Source of the DNA: Paraburkholderia sp. BCC1884
GTDB taxonomy: Bacteria > Pseudomonadota > Gammaproteobacteria > Burkholderiales > Burkholderiaceae
Length of the DNA stretch: 64,000 nt
Assembly: GCF_900996225.1 (NCBI RefSeq)
Contig: NZ_CAAJGL010000064.1
Location: 1 to 64,000 of the forward strand
Reading direction: 5' to 3'
Shown here: one piece after another, positions 1 to 8,953 of the stretch
Position numbering within the stretch: position 1 is the stretch's first letter
Layout of the letters: every line of letters begins with the position of its first letter
Notes under the pieces: generated by a model
Told to the model about the DNA's origin: nothing
Database searches by the model: none
What the model saw: the letters and a program-made list of their open reading frames with translations, nothing else
Translations under genes and position numbers: made by a program

Positions 1-134
1 TCTTCCACGGCGATTTCGTCGAACGGATTCATCGACATCTTCACGTTCGCGATGTCGACACCCGTGCCGTCCGATTTGACCCGGACCTTCACGTTGTAGT
101 CGACCACTCTCTTGACTGGCACCAGGATTTTCAT
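1..134 (-). CDS. etfB: Electron transfer flavoprotein beta subunit, 5' end only
   Basis: The first 44 codons run off the left edge of the window. The translation begins [20 protein letters not shown] and continues to a PFDEIAVE segment, the well-conserved N-terminus of proteobacterial EtfB. EtfB pairs with EtfA as a soluble AMP- and FAD-binding heterodimer that passes electrons from acyl-CoA dehydrogenases to ETF-quinone oxidoreductase. It is read in the same direction as the upstream met genes but is separated from them by a terminator and about 240 bases, so it probably has its own promoter. The identification rests on the N-terminus alone. Confidence 0.85.
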   Translation of the reverse strand, partial: MKILVPVKRVVDYNVKVRVKSDGTGVDIANVKMSMNPFDEIAVE

Positions 135-285
135 GCACACGCTCCAAAGTTACGAATACGTCAACCCAGCGAACATTATAGCGACTGCCCTCATGGCAAC
201 CTTTTGTCGCGGGCGCTTTAGCAGGAGGATATCGCTCCCCAGCGGCGTGACGGCAATATCGAACGATCGTTCTATTTTAATCTCG

Positions 286-312
286 AAAAAACCCGGGCGG
301 CAACCCCGGGTT
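286..312 (-). terminator. Intrinsic terminator after metQ
   Basis: On the minus strand AACCCGGG pairs with CCCGGGTT across a 7-base loop and is followed by a run of six T. It lies about 60 bases past the metQ stop codon and closes the met operon before etfB. Confidence 0.85.
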
Positions 313-373
313 CCGACTTACGACTCTAATTTCGCACCGCCGTCGTGCTTTTTTACGTCTGAAGGCCGTCAGA

Positions 374-1171
374 TCACCACGCGGTGATCACCGAGCCGCC
401 GAATTTCGTGTCCACGAACTGCTTCACTTCCGGCGAATGATACGCCGCGACCAGTTTGGCCACCCACGGCTTGTTTCTGTCGGCTTCGCGGATCGCGATG
501 ATGTTCACGTACGGACCCTTCGGGTCTTCGATCGCAATCGCATCCTGCCTGGGCTTCAAACCCGCTTCCATCGCGAAGTTCGTGTTGATCGCAGCCGCAT
601 CCACGTCGTTCAGCGAGCGCGGAATCTGCGCCGCGTCGAGTTCGACGATCTTCAGCTTCTTCGGGTTGTCGACGATGTCGATCGGCGTCGCCTTCAGGCC
701 CGCGTCCGGACGTAGTTTCAGCAGACCTTGCTTCTGCAGCAGCAAGAGTGCCCGGCCGCCGTTGGTCGGATCGTTCGGCACGGCGATCTTCGCGCCCGGC
801 TGCAACTCGGCCAGCGTCTTGATCTTCTTCGAATAGATGCCCATCGGGTACGTGACCGTATCCGCGATACGGATCAGCTTGTAGCCGCGGTCCTTGACCT
901 GCGCCTGCAAGTACGGGTCGTGCTGATAGCTATTAGCGTCCAGATCGCCGCCGGCGAGCGCGGCATTCGGCTGCACGTAGTCGGAGAATTCGATGATCTT
1001 GATGGTCAGACCGTTCTTCGCCGCGACCGTCTTCACGACTTCCATGATCTGCGCGTGCGGGCCGCCGGTGACGCCGACCTTGATCGTGTCGTCGGCGTTG
1101 GCGGCGTTGGCGGCGAACAGCGACGCGGCGCCCAGAGCCGCAGCGAGTTTGAGAATGAAACGACGTTGCAT
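374..1171 (-). CDS. metQ: Methionine ABC transporter substrate-binding protein MetQ
   Basis: 265-residue periplasmic binding protein of the NlpA/MetQ family, which captures D- and L-methionine for the MetNI permease. A signal peptide covers about residues 1-26 (basic MQRR, hydrophobic core, cleavage near ANA-DD). The mature start IKVGVTGGPHAQIMEVV and the block NDPTNGGRALLLLQ are family hallmarks. Unlike E. coli MetQ there is no lipobox cysteine in the signal region, so the protein looks soluble in the periplasm rather than lipid-anchored. It is the last gene of metN-metI-metQ, 51 bases after metI, with a GGAGAAG ribosome-binding site and a terminator downstream. Confidence 0.93.
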   Translation of the reverse strand: MQRRFILKLAAALGAASLFAANAANADDTIKVGVTGGPHAQIMEVVKTVAAKNGLTIKIIEFSDYVQPNAALAGGDLDANSYQHDPYLQAQVKDRGYKLIRIADTVTYPMGIYSKKIKTLAELQPGAKIAVPNDPTNGGRALLLLQKQGLLKLRPDAGLKATPIDIVDNPKKLKIVELDAAQIPRSLNDVDAAAINTNFAMEAGLKPRQDAIAIEDPKGPYVNIIAIREADRNKPWVAKLVAAYHSPEVKQFVDTKFGGSVITAW

Positions 1172-1222
1172 GATGGATCTTCTCCGAACCTGTTGATTCT
1201 ATTTAGCGGGCTCAATGCCCTT

Positions 1223-1876
1223 TTATTTATGGCTCAAACGACGCACGAGCCAATCCCCGAACGACTGCACCAGTTGCACGAAGACGATCAGAATCACCAC
1301 GACCGTCAACATCACTTCCGGCAAGAAACGCTGATACCCGTAACGGATGCCGAGATCGCCCAGACCGCCGCCGCCGATCGCGCCGGCCATTGCCGAATAA
1401 CCGACCAGCGAGACGAACGTGATCGTCAACCCGGCGATCACGCCCGGCAGCGATTCCGGCAACAACACCTTGAAGACGATCTGGCTGGTAGTCGCGCCCA
1501 TCGCCTGCGCGGCTTCGATCAGCCCGCGATCCACTTCGCGCAGCGCCGTCTCGACCAGACGCGCGATGAACGGCGCGGCTGCGATCGTCAGCGGCACGAC
1601 GGCCGCCGCGGTCCCGATCGACGAACCCACCACCAGACGCGTGAACGGAATCACCGCGACCAGCAAAATGATGAACGGCGTCGAACGCACGGCGTTGACG
1701 ACCACGCCCATCACGCGATTCACCGCGATGTTCTGCAACACGCCCTGACGGTCCGTCAGATACAGCAGCACGCCGAGCGGCAATCCCACCGCTGCGCCGA
1801 CCAGTCCGGAAATGCCCACCATGATGAGCGTCTCCCAGAACGACTGGACGAACATATCGAACATTTCACTCAACAT
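1223..1876 (-). CDS. metI: Methionine ABC transporter permease MetI
   Basis: 217-residue inner-membrane permease with five or so hydrophobic segments. The cytoplasmic coupling loop is visible as [20 protein letters not shown], the EAA motif that contacts the MetN ATPase. I place the start at the ATG at 1876, giving [17 protein letters not shown]: it has a strong GGAGGAG ribosome-binding site 7 bases upstream. This start overlaps the 3' end of metN by 11 bases, which suggests translational coupling. An upstream in-frame start would add 11 residues rich in Trp and Arg and is not needed. Confidence 0.93.
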   Translation of the reverse strand: MLSEMFDMFVQSFWETLIMVGISGLVGAAVGLPLGVLLYLTDRQGVLQNIAVNRVMGVVVNAVRSTPFIILLVAVIPFTRLVVGSSIGTAAAVVPLTIAAAPFIARLVETALREVDRGLIEAAQAMGATTSQIVFKVLLPESLPGVIAGLTITFVSLVGYSAMAGAIGGGGLGDLGIRYGYQRFLPEVMLTVVVILIVFVQLVQSFGDWLVRRLSHK

Positions 1877-2900
1877 ACGAGAGCTCCTCCACCACCACAC
1901 CCTGCTCACGCAGATACGTCAGCGCCTGCGCCACCTTCGCCGGTTCGCCGCCCGCGAGCACCGCGAGCGAGCCGAACGCCTGCCCCTGGATCTCGTCGAT
2001 CTGACCGTGCAGGATGTTGAAGTCGAGTTCGTAGCGGCGAATCGTCTCGGACAGAATCGGCTGGTCGACGCCCGTACCGGTAAAGGCCAGACGCAGCAGA
2101 TGACCGCTGCCCGTCTTAAGCCGTTCGGCGACGCGCGCCTTCATGGCGGGCGGCAGTTCCTGCGCAATCACGTCGCCGATCAACGCGCGCGTGACCTCGT
2201 GATGCGGTTGCAGGAACACGTCGATGACCTTGCCTTCTTCGACCACGCGGCCCGCGTCGAGCACGGCGACGCGGTCGCAGACCTGCTTGATCACATCCAT
2301 CTGGTGCGTGATCAGCACGATCGTCAGATTCAGTTCGCGGTTGATGCGCTTGAGCAGATCGAGAATCGCGCGGGTCGTTTCGGGATCGAGCGCGGAAGTG
2401 GCTTCGTCGGAAAGCAGCACTTTCGGCTTGCTCGCCAGCGCACGTGCAATGCCCACGCGCTGCTTCTGGCCGCCGCTGATCTGCGCAGGATAACGATCCT
2501 TTTGCGCCGACAAGCCGACCAGATCGAGCAGCGGCAACACATTCGCTTCGATTTCGGCGCGTTTCATGCCGGCGAGTTCGAGCGGTAGCGCCACGTTCCC
2601 GTACACCGTACGCGACGACAACAGGTTGAAGTGCTGGAAGATCATGCCGATTTCGCGACGCGCCTCGCGCAATTGCGCAGCAGGCAAGGTCGTGAGATCG
2701 CGGCCATTGACGACGATGTTGCCCTCGGATGGGCGCGTCAGCAGATTGAGGGTGCGCACGAGCGTACTTTTACCCGCACCGCTACGGCCGATGATGCCGA
2801 ACACCTCGCCCGCCGGAATCGACAGATTGACGTTGTGCAGCGCCTCGACCCAGCCCCGGGGCCCGGCGAACCGCTGGGATATGTTGCGTATTTCGATCAT
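1866..2900 (-). CDS. metN: Methionine ABC transporter ATP-binding protein MetN
   Basis: 344-residue ATPase powering methionine import. Seen in order: Walker [10 protein letters not shown] (about 38-46), Q-loop in [11 protein letters not shown], signature [15 protein letters not shown], Walker [13 protein letters not shown] and H-loop THQMD. The C-terminal 90 residues form the NIL domain, which in E. coli binds methionine and shuts the transporter down when internal methionine is high. The start [11 protein letters not shown] at 2900 matches the family; the 17 extra upstream codons have no homologous look. It is the first gene of the operon and is divergent from the hydrolase at 3141, so its promoter lies in the 240-base gap; I could not assign a clear -35/-10 pair. 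Confidence 0.95.
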   Translation of the reverse strand: MIEIRNISQRFAGPRGWVEALHNVNLSIPAGEVFGIIGRSGAGKSTLVRTLNLLTRPSEGNIVVNGRDLTTLPAAQLREARREIGMIFQHFNLLSSRTVYGNVALPLELAGMKRAEIEANVLPLLDLVGLSAQKDRYPAQISGGQKQRVGIARALASKPKVLLSDEATSALDPETTRAILDLLKRINRELNLTIVLITHQMDVIKQVCDRVAVLDAGRVVEEGKVIDVFLQPHHEVTRALIGDVIAQELPPAMKARVAERLKTGSGHLLRLAFTGTGVDQPILSETIRRYELDFNILHGQIDEIQGQAFGSLAVLAGGEPAKVAQALTYLREQGVVVEELSYVE

Positions 2901-3140
2901 GGAAAAACGAAACGGCGGACTCTGCCACAGAGCGTCTTGCGCTCCCGACAAGCGGCCGCCGTTGCTTTTATTGGGATTTGAGGCCGTAATTCTACCGCAG
3001 CGACGTCATTCCCTTTAATAATCAATTGCGAGCTTTTTATAACCTATGGGTATTAGAGGCCGTGTCTGTGAGACAAACTCGCGCCTTGACCATCGCTGCG
3101 ACTATGATCGGGCGAAACAAATTCAGGACAGACCGCAGCC

Positions 3141-4040
3141 ATGGAGACATCCCCAAGCAGCACCGCGCGCCCCGTCGGCATCAATAAGGGGGACCGCGCG
3201 CCGGAGCGCTCGTCGGTCACGACCCGCGACGGCGTGGAATTGCCACTGTACCGGTGGTCTGCCACCGCGCCGATGCGTGCCACGGTCGCGCTCGTCCACG
3301 GACTGGCCGAGCATGCGGGCCGTTACGCCGCGGTAGCCGCGCGTCTGAACTCGGCTGGAATCGAAGTGGTCGCGATCGACTTGCGCGGCCACGGACACGC
3401 GCCCGGCAAACGCGCCTACGTCAAACGCTTCGACGGCTATCTGCTCGACGCGCAAGCCCTGCTCGACGCCGCCGCGCAGAGCTGCGCCCCGCTCTTCCTG
3501 ATGGGTCACAGCATGGGCGGCGCCATCGCTGCGCTGTATGCAATCGAGCGTCTCGGCGCGAGCGGCCGGAAACTGAACGGCCTGATCCTGTCGAGCCCCG
3601 CGCTGGCGCCCGGTCACGACGTGCCACGCTGGATGTTGAAGCTGAGCCAGGTAATCAGCCGCCTCTGGCCGAGCTTCCCCGCGATGAAAATCGATGCAAC
3701 GCTGCTCTCGCGTCTGCAGCCCGTCGTGAAGGCGAATCTCAACGATCCGCTCGTGCATCACGGCGCGATTCCCGCGCGCACCGGCGCGGAACTGCTGCTG
3801 GCGATGGCGCGTATCGAACGGGGCCGCGCGGACTTGCGCGTCCCGCTGCTGGTCTATCACGGCACCGAGGACAAACTCACCGAGCCGGAAGGCAGTCGTC
3901 AGTTCGGCGCGCACGCGGGGTCGCCGGACAAGACGCTCACGCTGCACAAAGGCAGTTATCACGAGACGATGAACGATCTCGATCGCGATCGGGTGATCAA
4001 TGCATTGATCGATTGGATCGAGAGACGACTAAGGGCGTAG
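3141..4040 (+). CDS. Alpha/beta hydrolase, monoacylglycerol-lipase-like
   Basis: 299-residue serine hydrolase of the Hydrolase_4 (lysophospholipase / monoglyceride lipase) type. The nucleophile elbow GHSMGG places Ser124. Asp244 in the YHGTEDKL block and His274 in SYHE complete the triad, and the oxyanion motif is LVHGLAEHAGRY. An unstructured stretch of about 25 residues precedes the domain, with no signal peptide, so the enzyme should be cytoplasmic. Likely substrates are monoacylglycerols or related esters, but substrate cannot be fixed from sequence. An AGGACA ribosome-binding site precedes the ATG. It is a single-gene unit, convergent with the enoyl-CoA hydratase. Confidence 0.85.
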   Translation: METSPSSTARPVGINKGDRAPERSSVTTRDGVELPLYRWSATAPMRATVALVHGLAEHAGRYAAVAARLNSAGIEVVAIDLRGHGHAPGKRAYVKRFDGYLLDAQALLDAAAQSCAPLFLMGHSMGGAIAALYAIERLGASGRKLNGLILSSPALAPGHDVPRWMLKLSQVISRLWPSFPAMKIDATLLSRLQPVVKANLNDPLVHHGAIPARTGAELLLAMARIERGRADLRVPLLVYHGTEDKLTEPEGSRQFGAHAGSPDKTLTLHKGSYHETMNDLDRDRVINALIDWIERRLRA

Positions 4041-4061
4041 AGCGGAGTCGGGAGCGCGCGT

Positions 4062-4862
4062 CTAGCGCTTCCAATCCGGCGGGCGTTTGTCGATGAAGGC
4101 CTGCACGCCTTCGAGCGCCGAGTCATCCATCATGTTGCAGGCCATGGTTTGGCCCGCAAGTTGATACGCGGCTTCGATGCCCATTTCCAGTTGACGATAG
4201 AACAGGCCCTTGCCCGCGCTCACCGCTTCGGCGGGTTTTGCGCAGATGCTGGTCGCGAGACGGGTGACTTCCGAGTCGAGTGCGTCGGCCGGCACCACGC
4301 GGTTCACGAGGCCCTGTTGCCGCGCCTGAATGGCGTCGATGAAATCGCCCGTGAGCAGCATCTCGAGCGCGGCCTTACGCGACACGTTGCGTGACAAGGG
4401 CACGGAAGGTGTCGCGCAGAACAGTCCCAGGTTCACGCCCGACACCGCAAAACGCGCCGTGTCGGCGGCGACCGCCAGATCGCACATCGCCACCAGTTGA
4501 CAGCCCGCCGCCGTGGCGATGCCATGCACGCGCGCGATCACCGGCTGCGGCATGCGCTGAACGGTCATCATCAGTTTCGTGCAGCGGTTGAACAACGCCT
4601 GGTAGTAAGCCTGCGACGGCTCAGCGCGCATTTCCTTCAGATCGTGGCCCGCACAGAACGCGCGACCGGCGCCCGCTATCACGACCACACGCGCGTCCGA
4701 CTGCGCGATCGCGTTCAGCGCCGTCTGTAACTCATCGAGTAGCGCTTCTGAGAGCGCATTGAACGCATCGGGCCGGTTCATCGTCAGACGCACGACGCCC
4801 GGCACGCCATACGCATCGTGTTCGACCTCGACCAGTGCAGCGCTGCGCACGTCGGCGTTCAT
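4062..4862 (-). CDS. Enoyl-CoA hydratase/isomerase family protein
   Basis: 266-residue crotonase-fold protein. The CoA-binding oxyanion segments are visible: AGRAFCAGHDLKEM (first) and HGIATAAGCQLVAMCDLAVA (second). In the second block the position that carries the catalytic Glu in classical hydratases is not acidic (AAGCQLVA). This pattern is seen in the ECHDC3-like subgroup, so true hydratase activity is uncertain. The ATG at 4862 has a GAGGAG ribosome-binding site; an upstream extension of 51 codons is rejected because it is Arg/Ala-rich and lies mostly inside the neighbouring gene. It follows the deacetylase-like gene by 52 bases on the same strand, probably one operon. Confidence 0.85.
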   Translation of the reverse strand: MNADVRSAALVEVEHDAYGVPGVVRLTMNRPDAFNALSEALLDELQTALNAIAQSDARVVVIAGAGRAFCAGHDLKEMRAEPSQAYYQALFNRCTKLMMTVQRMPQPVIARVHGIATAAGCQLVAMCDLAVAADTARFAVSGVNLGLFCATPSVPLSRNVSRKAALEMLLTGDFIDAIQARQQGLVNRVVPADALDSEVTRLATSICAKPAEAVSAGKGLFYRQLEMGIEAAYQLAGQTMACNMMDDSALEGVQAFIDKRPPDWKR

Positions 4863-4914
4863 AGCAGAAGCTCCTCTTTTAGCTGATGCCGTCCGCGCAG
4901 CAGCGCGTCGCGCT

Positions 4915-5838
4915 TCAGATACCGGCCAGCGAACGCACGTGCGCCACGACACTACGCCCGAGCGCCGACAGGTTGTAGCCGCCTTCAAGACAGCTGACGA
5001 TGCGCCCACGCGCATAGCGCTTCGCTACCTCGCGCATCTGATCGGTGATCCACGCGTAGTCGTCCTCGACGAGACCCATGTTGCCGAGATCGTCCTCGCG
5101 ATGCGCATCGAAGCCGGCCGAGATGAACAGCATCTCCGGCTTGAACTCATGCAGACGCGGTAGCCACAACATGTCCACCGCCTCGCGTACCGCCATGCCT
5201 TTCGAGCGCGCCGGCATCGGCACATTGCACATGTTCGGCGCCTGATTGTCGGCGCCGGTGAACGGATAGAACGGATGCTGGAAGATGCTGCACATCAGCA
5301 CGCGCGGATCGCCCGAGAAAGCCGCTTCGGTGCCGTTGCCGTGATGCACGTCGAAGTCGATGATCGCGACGCGCTCCATGCCGTGCACGTCGAGCGCATG
5401 ACGCGCGGCGATCGCGACGTTGTTGAAGAAGCAGAAGCCCATCGCGCGCGCCGGCTCCGCATGGTGGCCGGGCGGGCGCACACTGCAGAAGGCATTGTCG
5501 TAACGGCCTTCGATCACGGCGTCGGTGGCAGCCACCGCGGCGCCCGCCGCGCGCAACGCGGCTTGCCAGGTGTGCGGGTTCATCGACGTATCGGGGTCGA
5601 TTTCGGCGTGGCCTTCGGTGGGCGAGCGGCTGCGGATGTAGTCGACGTGCGCCTGGGTATGCACACGCAGGAGCGCGGCTTCGTCGGCGAGCGGCGGCGA
5701 CTCGCGCTCGATGAGCGAATCGATGCGGCTCGCGATCAATTGATCTTCGATCGCCTGCAGACGCGCGGGGCATTCGGGATGCCATTGCCCCATTTCGTGC
5801 AGCAGACAGTCGGCGTGGGAATAAAAGCCTGTTGCCAT
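4915..5838 (-). CDS. Histone deacetylase family (acetylpolyamine-type) amidohydrolase
   Basis: 307-residue zinc-dependent amidohydrolase of the HDAC/AcuC/ApaH superfamily. The motifs appear in order: RPPGHHAEPARAMGFCFFNN (the catalytic His pair), IIDFDVHHGNGTEAAF (zinc Asp and His), ISAGFDAHREDDLG (second zinc Asp) and CLEGGYNLSALG. Bacterial members remove acetyl groups from acetylpolyamines, acetyl-lysine or small amides; which applies here is not decidable. The start MATGFYSHADCLLHEMG at 5838 has AGAAGAG upstream and matches the family N-terminus. It precedes an enoyl-CoA hydratase-like gene by 52 bases, hinting at a shared acyl-group role. Confidence 0.88.
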   Translation of the reverse strand: MATGFYSHADCLLHEMGQWHPECPARLQAIEDQLIASRIDSLIERESPPLADEAALLRVHTQAHVDYIRSRSPTEGHAEIDPDTSMNPHTWQAALRAAGAAVAATDAVIEGRYDNAFCSVRPPGHHAEPARAMGFCFFNNVAIAARHALDVHGMERVAIIDFDVHHGNGTEAAFSGDPRVLMCSIFQHPFYPFTGADNQAPNMCNVPMPARSKGMAVREAVDMLWLPRLHEFKPEMLFISAGFDAHREDDLGNMGLVEDDYAWITDQMREVAKRYARGRIVSCLEGGYNLSALGRSVVAHVRSLAGI

Positions 5839-6051
5839 GATTCTCTTCTGCGGCGCGGCACCGTTTGAGGCGCGCGCGGCGTGTCTCCATCCAGGGGCGC
5901 GCGCCCTCGGCGCGCCAACATTTATCAAGTTACCACACGACGCCGCTGTCTCGCGTTCGGCACAGTTTTGCAGAAGGCGTCGGGTATACTGCCCCGAACT
6001 GTTTTCCTCTGTGTTCCTCCTGTCTCTTGCGCACTGCGCCCCTAGCTCACT

Positions 6052-7284
6052 ATGACCGTCAAGCTTGCTCTGTCTGCACGAAACCGGCTACGCACCGTGG
6101 CCACCGCACTGTCCGTCGCATCGTGCATGTTCATGGCAACCACCCCGGCGCTAGCGCAGAGCGCCGGCAGGAAACCGCCGGTGCTGGTCGCGCAAAGCCA
6201 GCCGCAGCCCTCGGTGCCGCAAGGCCAGACGTTCGAAGAAGAGATCATCCCGCAACGCTACGCCAACAACGCGAATGTCGATGCGTTCATCAACGACATG
6301 GTCGCGCGCTACGACTTCGACGAAGCGTCGCTGCACGCGCTCTTTGCCGGCGTGAGCTATTCGGCGACCGCCGTGAAGCTGGTGACGCCTTCGCCCACGC
6401 CGTCGGTCAAGAACTGGCGCGTGTACCAGTCGCGCTTTCTCGATCAGGTCCGCATCAACGCGGGCGTGCGCTTCTGGCGCGCGAACCAGGCGACGCTGCA
6501 ACGCGCTTATGAAGAGTTCGGCGTGCCGCCGGAAGTGATCGTCGGGATTATCGGCGTGGAGACGATCTATGGTCGCTTCATGGGCAACTTCCGGGTGCTC
6601 GACGCGCTGACCACGCTCAGTTTCGATTACCCGAGCACGGCCAATCGCGCGGATCGTCAGGCGACCTTCCGCAAGAATCTCGAAGACTATCTGGTGTGGA
6701 CGCGCGATTCGCAGATCGACCCGACCACGGTGCTCGGTTCGTACACGGGTGCGATCGGCATTCCGCAGTTCTTGCCGAGCAGCATCGTGCAATACGCGGT
6801 GAGCTACGACGGCAACAAGCAGATCGACCTGCGCACGAGCCAGGCGGACGCAATCGGCAGCGTGGCGAACTATCTGCGACAAAACGGTTGGGAAAGCGGC
6901 CGGCCAGTGGTGTGGAAGATCGGTTCGGACGCCGGCAGCCTGGGCGTCGCACAAGCAGCGGCCGACGGTCAGCCGGAGCCGCACTGGCCGCTCGACCAGT
7001 TGCTGCGCGCGGGCTTGCTGCTCAACGAACCGGGCGTGGACGTCGCGTCAGAAGCCGGTACGCCGGTGACGGTGGTGGACCTGCCTTCGCCGGGTCGCGG
7101 CACCGAGTTCATGCTGGGCCTGAAGAACTTCTATGTGCTGACGCGTTATAACCGCAGCTTCTTTTACGCACTCGCGGTTTATCAGTTGGGCATGCGGGTC
7201 AAGGCGCAAATGGAAGCGAGCGACGCAGCCAGCGCAGTCAACAGCGCAGTCAACAGCGCGGCGCCGGCGGCGGCTTCGCAATAA
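6052..7284 (+). CDS. mltB: Membrane-bound lytic murein transglycosylase B
   Basis: 410-residue peptidoglycan lytic transglycosylase (SLT_2 / MltB family) that cleaves the MurNAc-GlcNAc bond and leaves 1,6-anhydroMurNAc ends. The catalytic Glu170 lies in GIIGVETIYGRFMGNFRVLD, and the substrate-groove block SYTGAIGIPQFLPSSI follows. An export signal covers residues 1-36 with a probable cut at ALA-QS. The V-A-S-C sequence at 22-25 resembles a lipobox, but the hydrophobic stretch continues past it, so lipidation is uncertain. The last 35 residues are Ala/Ser-rich. There is no strong ribosome-binding site before the ATG. A TATACT hexamer at 5985-5990 could be a -10 box but has no good -35. Confidence 0.92.
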   Translation: MTVKLALSARNRLRTVATALSVASCMFMATTPALAQSAGRKPPVLVAQSQPQPSVPQGQTFEEEIIPQRYANNANVDAFINDMVARYDFDEASLHALFAGVSYSATAVKLVTPSPTPSVKNWRVYQSRFLDQVRINAGVRFWRANQATLQRAYEEFGVPPEVIVGIIGVETIYGRFMGNFRVLDALTTLSFDYPSTANRADRQATFRKNLEDYLVWTRDSQIDPTTVLGSYTGAIGIPQFLPSSIVQYAVSYDGNKQIDLRTSQADAIGSVANYLRQNGWESGRPVVWKIGSDAGSLGVAQAAADGQPEPHWPLDQLLRAGLLLNEPGVDVASEAGTPVTVVDLPSPGRGTEFMLGLKNFYVLTRYNRSFFYALAVYQLGMRVKAQMEASDAASAVNSAVNSAAPAAASQ

Positions 7285-7332
7285 ATCGGCGATACGCGAA
7301 TCGTTCAGTCCGCGTTCCCAGCAGGCAGATAT

Positions 7333-7368
7333 AAAAAAGCGCCGGTTCTTCACGAACCGGCGCTTTTT
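7333..7368. terminator. Bidirectional terminator between mltB and cysM
   Basis: A perfect 10-bp stem GCGCCGGTTC / GAACCGGCGC with a 5-base loop is flanked by six A on the left and five T on the right. It therefore works for both converging genes. Confidence 0.93.
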
Positions 7369-7394
7369 CATTTAGCGAACTCGATCGAGCAAAC

Positions 7395-8297
7395 TCAAGC
7401 GGGAAAAACGCCTGTCGACAAATACCGGTCGCCACGATCGCAGACGATGAACACGATCGTCGCGTTCTCGACCTGACGCGCCAGGCGCAGCGCCACTTCA
7501 CACGCGCCGCCCGACGAGATGCCGGCAAAAATACCTTCCACCGACGCCATACGACGCGCCATCGCCTCGGCCGCAGCCTGGCTCACGTTTTCGACGCGAT
7601 CCACGCGGCTACGGTCGAAAATTTTCGGCAGATACGCTTCCGGCCATTTGCGGATGCCCGGAATGCGCGAACCTTCTTCCGGCTGCGCGCCGACGATCTC
7701 GATCGCCGGATTCTCCTGCTTCAGATAGGTGGAGACGCCCATGATCGTGCCGGTCGTGCCCATCGACGATACGAAGTGCGTAATGCGCCCTTCCGTATCG
7801 CGCCAGATTTCCGGGCCCGTGCCTTCGACGTGCGCCGCCGGATTATCCGGATTGGCAAACTGGTCGAGAATGATGCCTTTGCCTTCGCGCTGCATCTGCT
7901 CAGCCAGGTCGCGCGCGTACTCCATGCCGCCGGTGACGGGCGTAAGGACGATCTGCGCACCATAAGCGGCCATGCTCTGACGGCGCTCCACCGACAGATC
8001 TTCCGGCATGATCAACACCATCTTGTAGCCACGGATCGCGGCCGCCATGGCAAGCGCGATGCCGGTGTTGCCGCTGGTCGATTCGATCAGCGTGTCGCCC
8101 GGCTTGATGCGGCCGCGCGCTTCCGCCTTCTTGATCATCGACAAGGCCGGGCGATCCTTCACCGAACCCGCGGGATTATTGCCCTCGAGTTTCGCCAGGA
8201 TCACGTTATTGCGGCTGCGGATTTCGTCGTCGGGAAGACGGACGAGTTGCACGAGCGGCGTGTTGCCAATCGTGTCTTCGATGGTTTTGTATGCCAT
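7395..8297 (-). CDS. cysM: Cysteine synthase B (O-acetylserine sulfhydrylase CysM)
   Basis: 300-residue PLP enzyme making cysteine (or S-sulfocysteine from thiosulfate) from O-acetylserine in the cytoplasm. The PLP lysine is Lys47 in NNPAGSVKDRPA, the substrate loop is TSGNTG (74-79), and the phosphate-binding loop is MGTTGT. The start MAYKTIEDTIGNTPLVQL is typical of CysM, and the short length and lack of a long C-terminal arm favour CysM over CysK. A 47-codon upstream extension is rejected as non-homologous. It is the last gene of the minus-strand block, with a terminator of the ComEA-like gene just upstream, so it is transcribed on its own. Confidence 0.93.
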   Translation of the reverse strand: MAYKTIEDTIGNTPLVQLVRLPDDEIRSRNNVILAKLEGNNPAGSVKDRPALSMIKKAEARGRIKPGDTLIESTSGNTGIALAMAAAIRGYKMVLIMPEDLSVERRQSMAAYGAQIVLTPVTGGMEYARDLAEQMQREGKGIILDQFANPDNPAAHVEGTGPEIWRDTEGRITHFVSSMGTTGTIMGVSTYLKQENPAIEIVGAQPEEGSRIPGIRKWPEAYLPKIFDRSRVDRVENVSQAAAEAMARRMASVEGIFAGISSGGACEVALRLARQVENATIVFIVCDRGDRYLSTGVFPA

Positions 8298-8436
8298 ATC
8301 GGTTCTGGTGCAGTCGATGCGCGGAGTCTTCAATCCGTCGATTCTAAACCACCGTGCCCGCACCTGCCGTGCGGCCCTTCTGTCCGCATGGATGCACGAG
8401 CCCTCCAGTAAGCGCGCCGAAAGTGAGCGTCCAGGC

Positions 8437-8469
8437 AAAAAGCCCGCGGCTGAGAACCGCCGCGGGAGC
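8437..8469 (-). terminator. Intrinsic terminator after the ComEA-like gene
   Basis: Minus strand: GCTCCCGCGGC pairs with GCCGCGGGC (one bulged base) around an 8-base loop, followed by TTTTT. A second GC-rich hairpin without a T tract lies at about 8543-8577, closer to the stop codon. Confidence 0.8.
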
Positions 8470-8586
8470 CAGTCATCTGCATGACAGCTGAAGGAGTGCT
8501 GTTACCAGCTCCGACCATGAATGGGGTACTGCAGGAGCGGGCCACGCGCGCGGTCAACTGAAGCCGCGCGGGTGGTCCGCGTCGGG

Positions 8587-8952
8587 CTACTTCTTCACCG
8601 CCACCGTGGTGTTGGTCTTTGCGGCGTTGGCCGGAACGGCCGCGCCCTTGGTCTGTGCAGACGCCGCAGCCTGCGCGTTAGCAGCCGCGCCAGCCGGACC
8701 GACAGCGAGACCCTCCGCCTGCAGGCGCTCGACGGTATGCCCGCCCATGCCTTTGACGCGCTTGCCAAGATCGGCCGGGTCCTTGAACGGACCATGCGCC
8801 GAACGCTCTTCGAGAATGGCTTTCGCTTTGGCAGGACCGATGCCCTTGATGCCGCGCAGCGCATCTTCGTTAGCCGTGTTGACGTCGACGGCCGCATAAG
8901 CGTGACCGAAAGCGGCAAGCATCGCCGCGGTAACCAGAATTTTTCGAAACAT
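8587..8952 (-). CDS. ComEA-like helix-hairpin-helix protein, exported
   Basis: 121-residue protein with a signal peptide (residues 1-22, cleavage near AYA-AV) followed by one ComEA-type helix-hairpin-helix unit, VDVNTANEDALRGIKGIGPAKA to about residue 78. The remaining tail is Ala/Thr-rich and ends in Lys-Lys. HhH units of this class bind DNA non-specifically; ComEA captures incoming DNA in the periplasm of competent bacteria. Here the gene stands alone between hldD and cysM with no com genes nearby, so a role in DNA uptake is only a family-based guess. The ATG at 8952 has a GAGGGAGA ribosome-binding site, which is buried in a strong inverted repeat (8954-9006). Confidence 0.85.
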   Translation of the reverse strand: MFRKILVTAAMLAAFGHAYAAVDVNTANEDALRGIKGIGPAKAKAILEERSAHGPFKDPADLGKRVKGMGGHTVERLQAEGLAVGPAGAAANAQAAASAQTKGAAVPANAAKTNTTVAVKK

Positions 8953-8953
8953 A

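Noticed and set aside
3086..3108. TTGACC and TATGAT before the alpha/beta hydrolase as a promoter
   Set aside because: The spacer is only 11 bases, too short for a sigma-70 promoter.
6115..6126. Lipobox V-A-S-C in the MltB signal peptide
   Set aside because: The hydrophobic stretch continues past the Cys to a normal ALA-QS cleavage site, so lipidation is not supported strongly enough to call.
8470..8580. Possible small RNA or tRNA between the ComEA-like gene and its terminator
   Set aside because: No cloverleaf can be drawn; only a GC-rich hairpin without a T tract is present.
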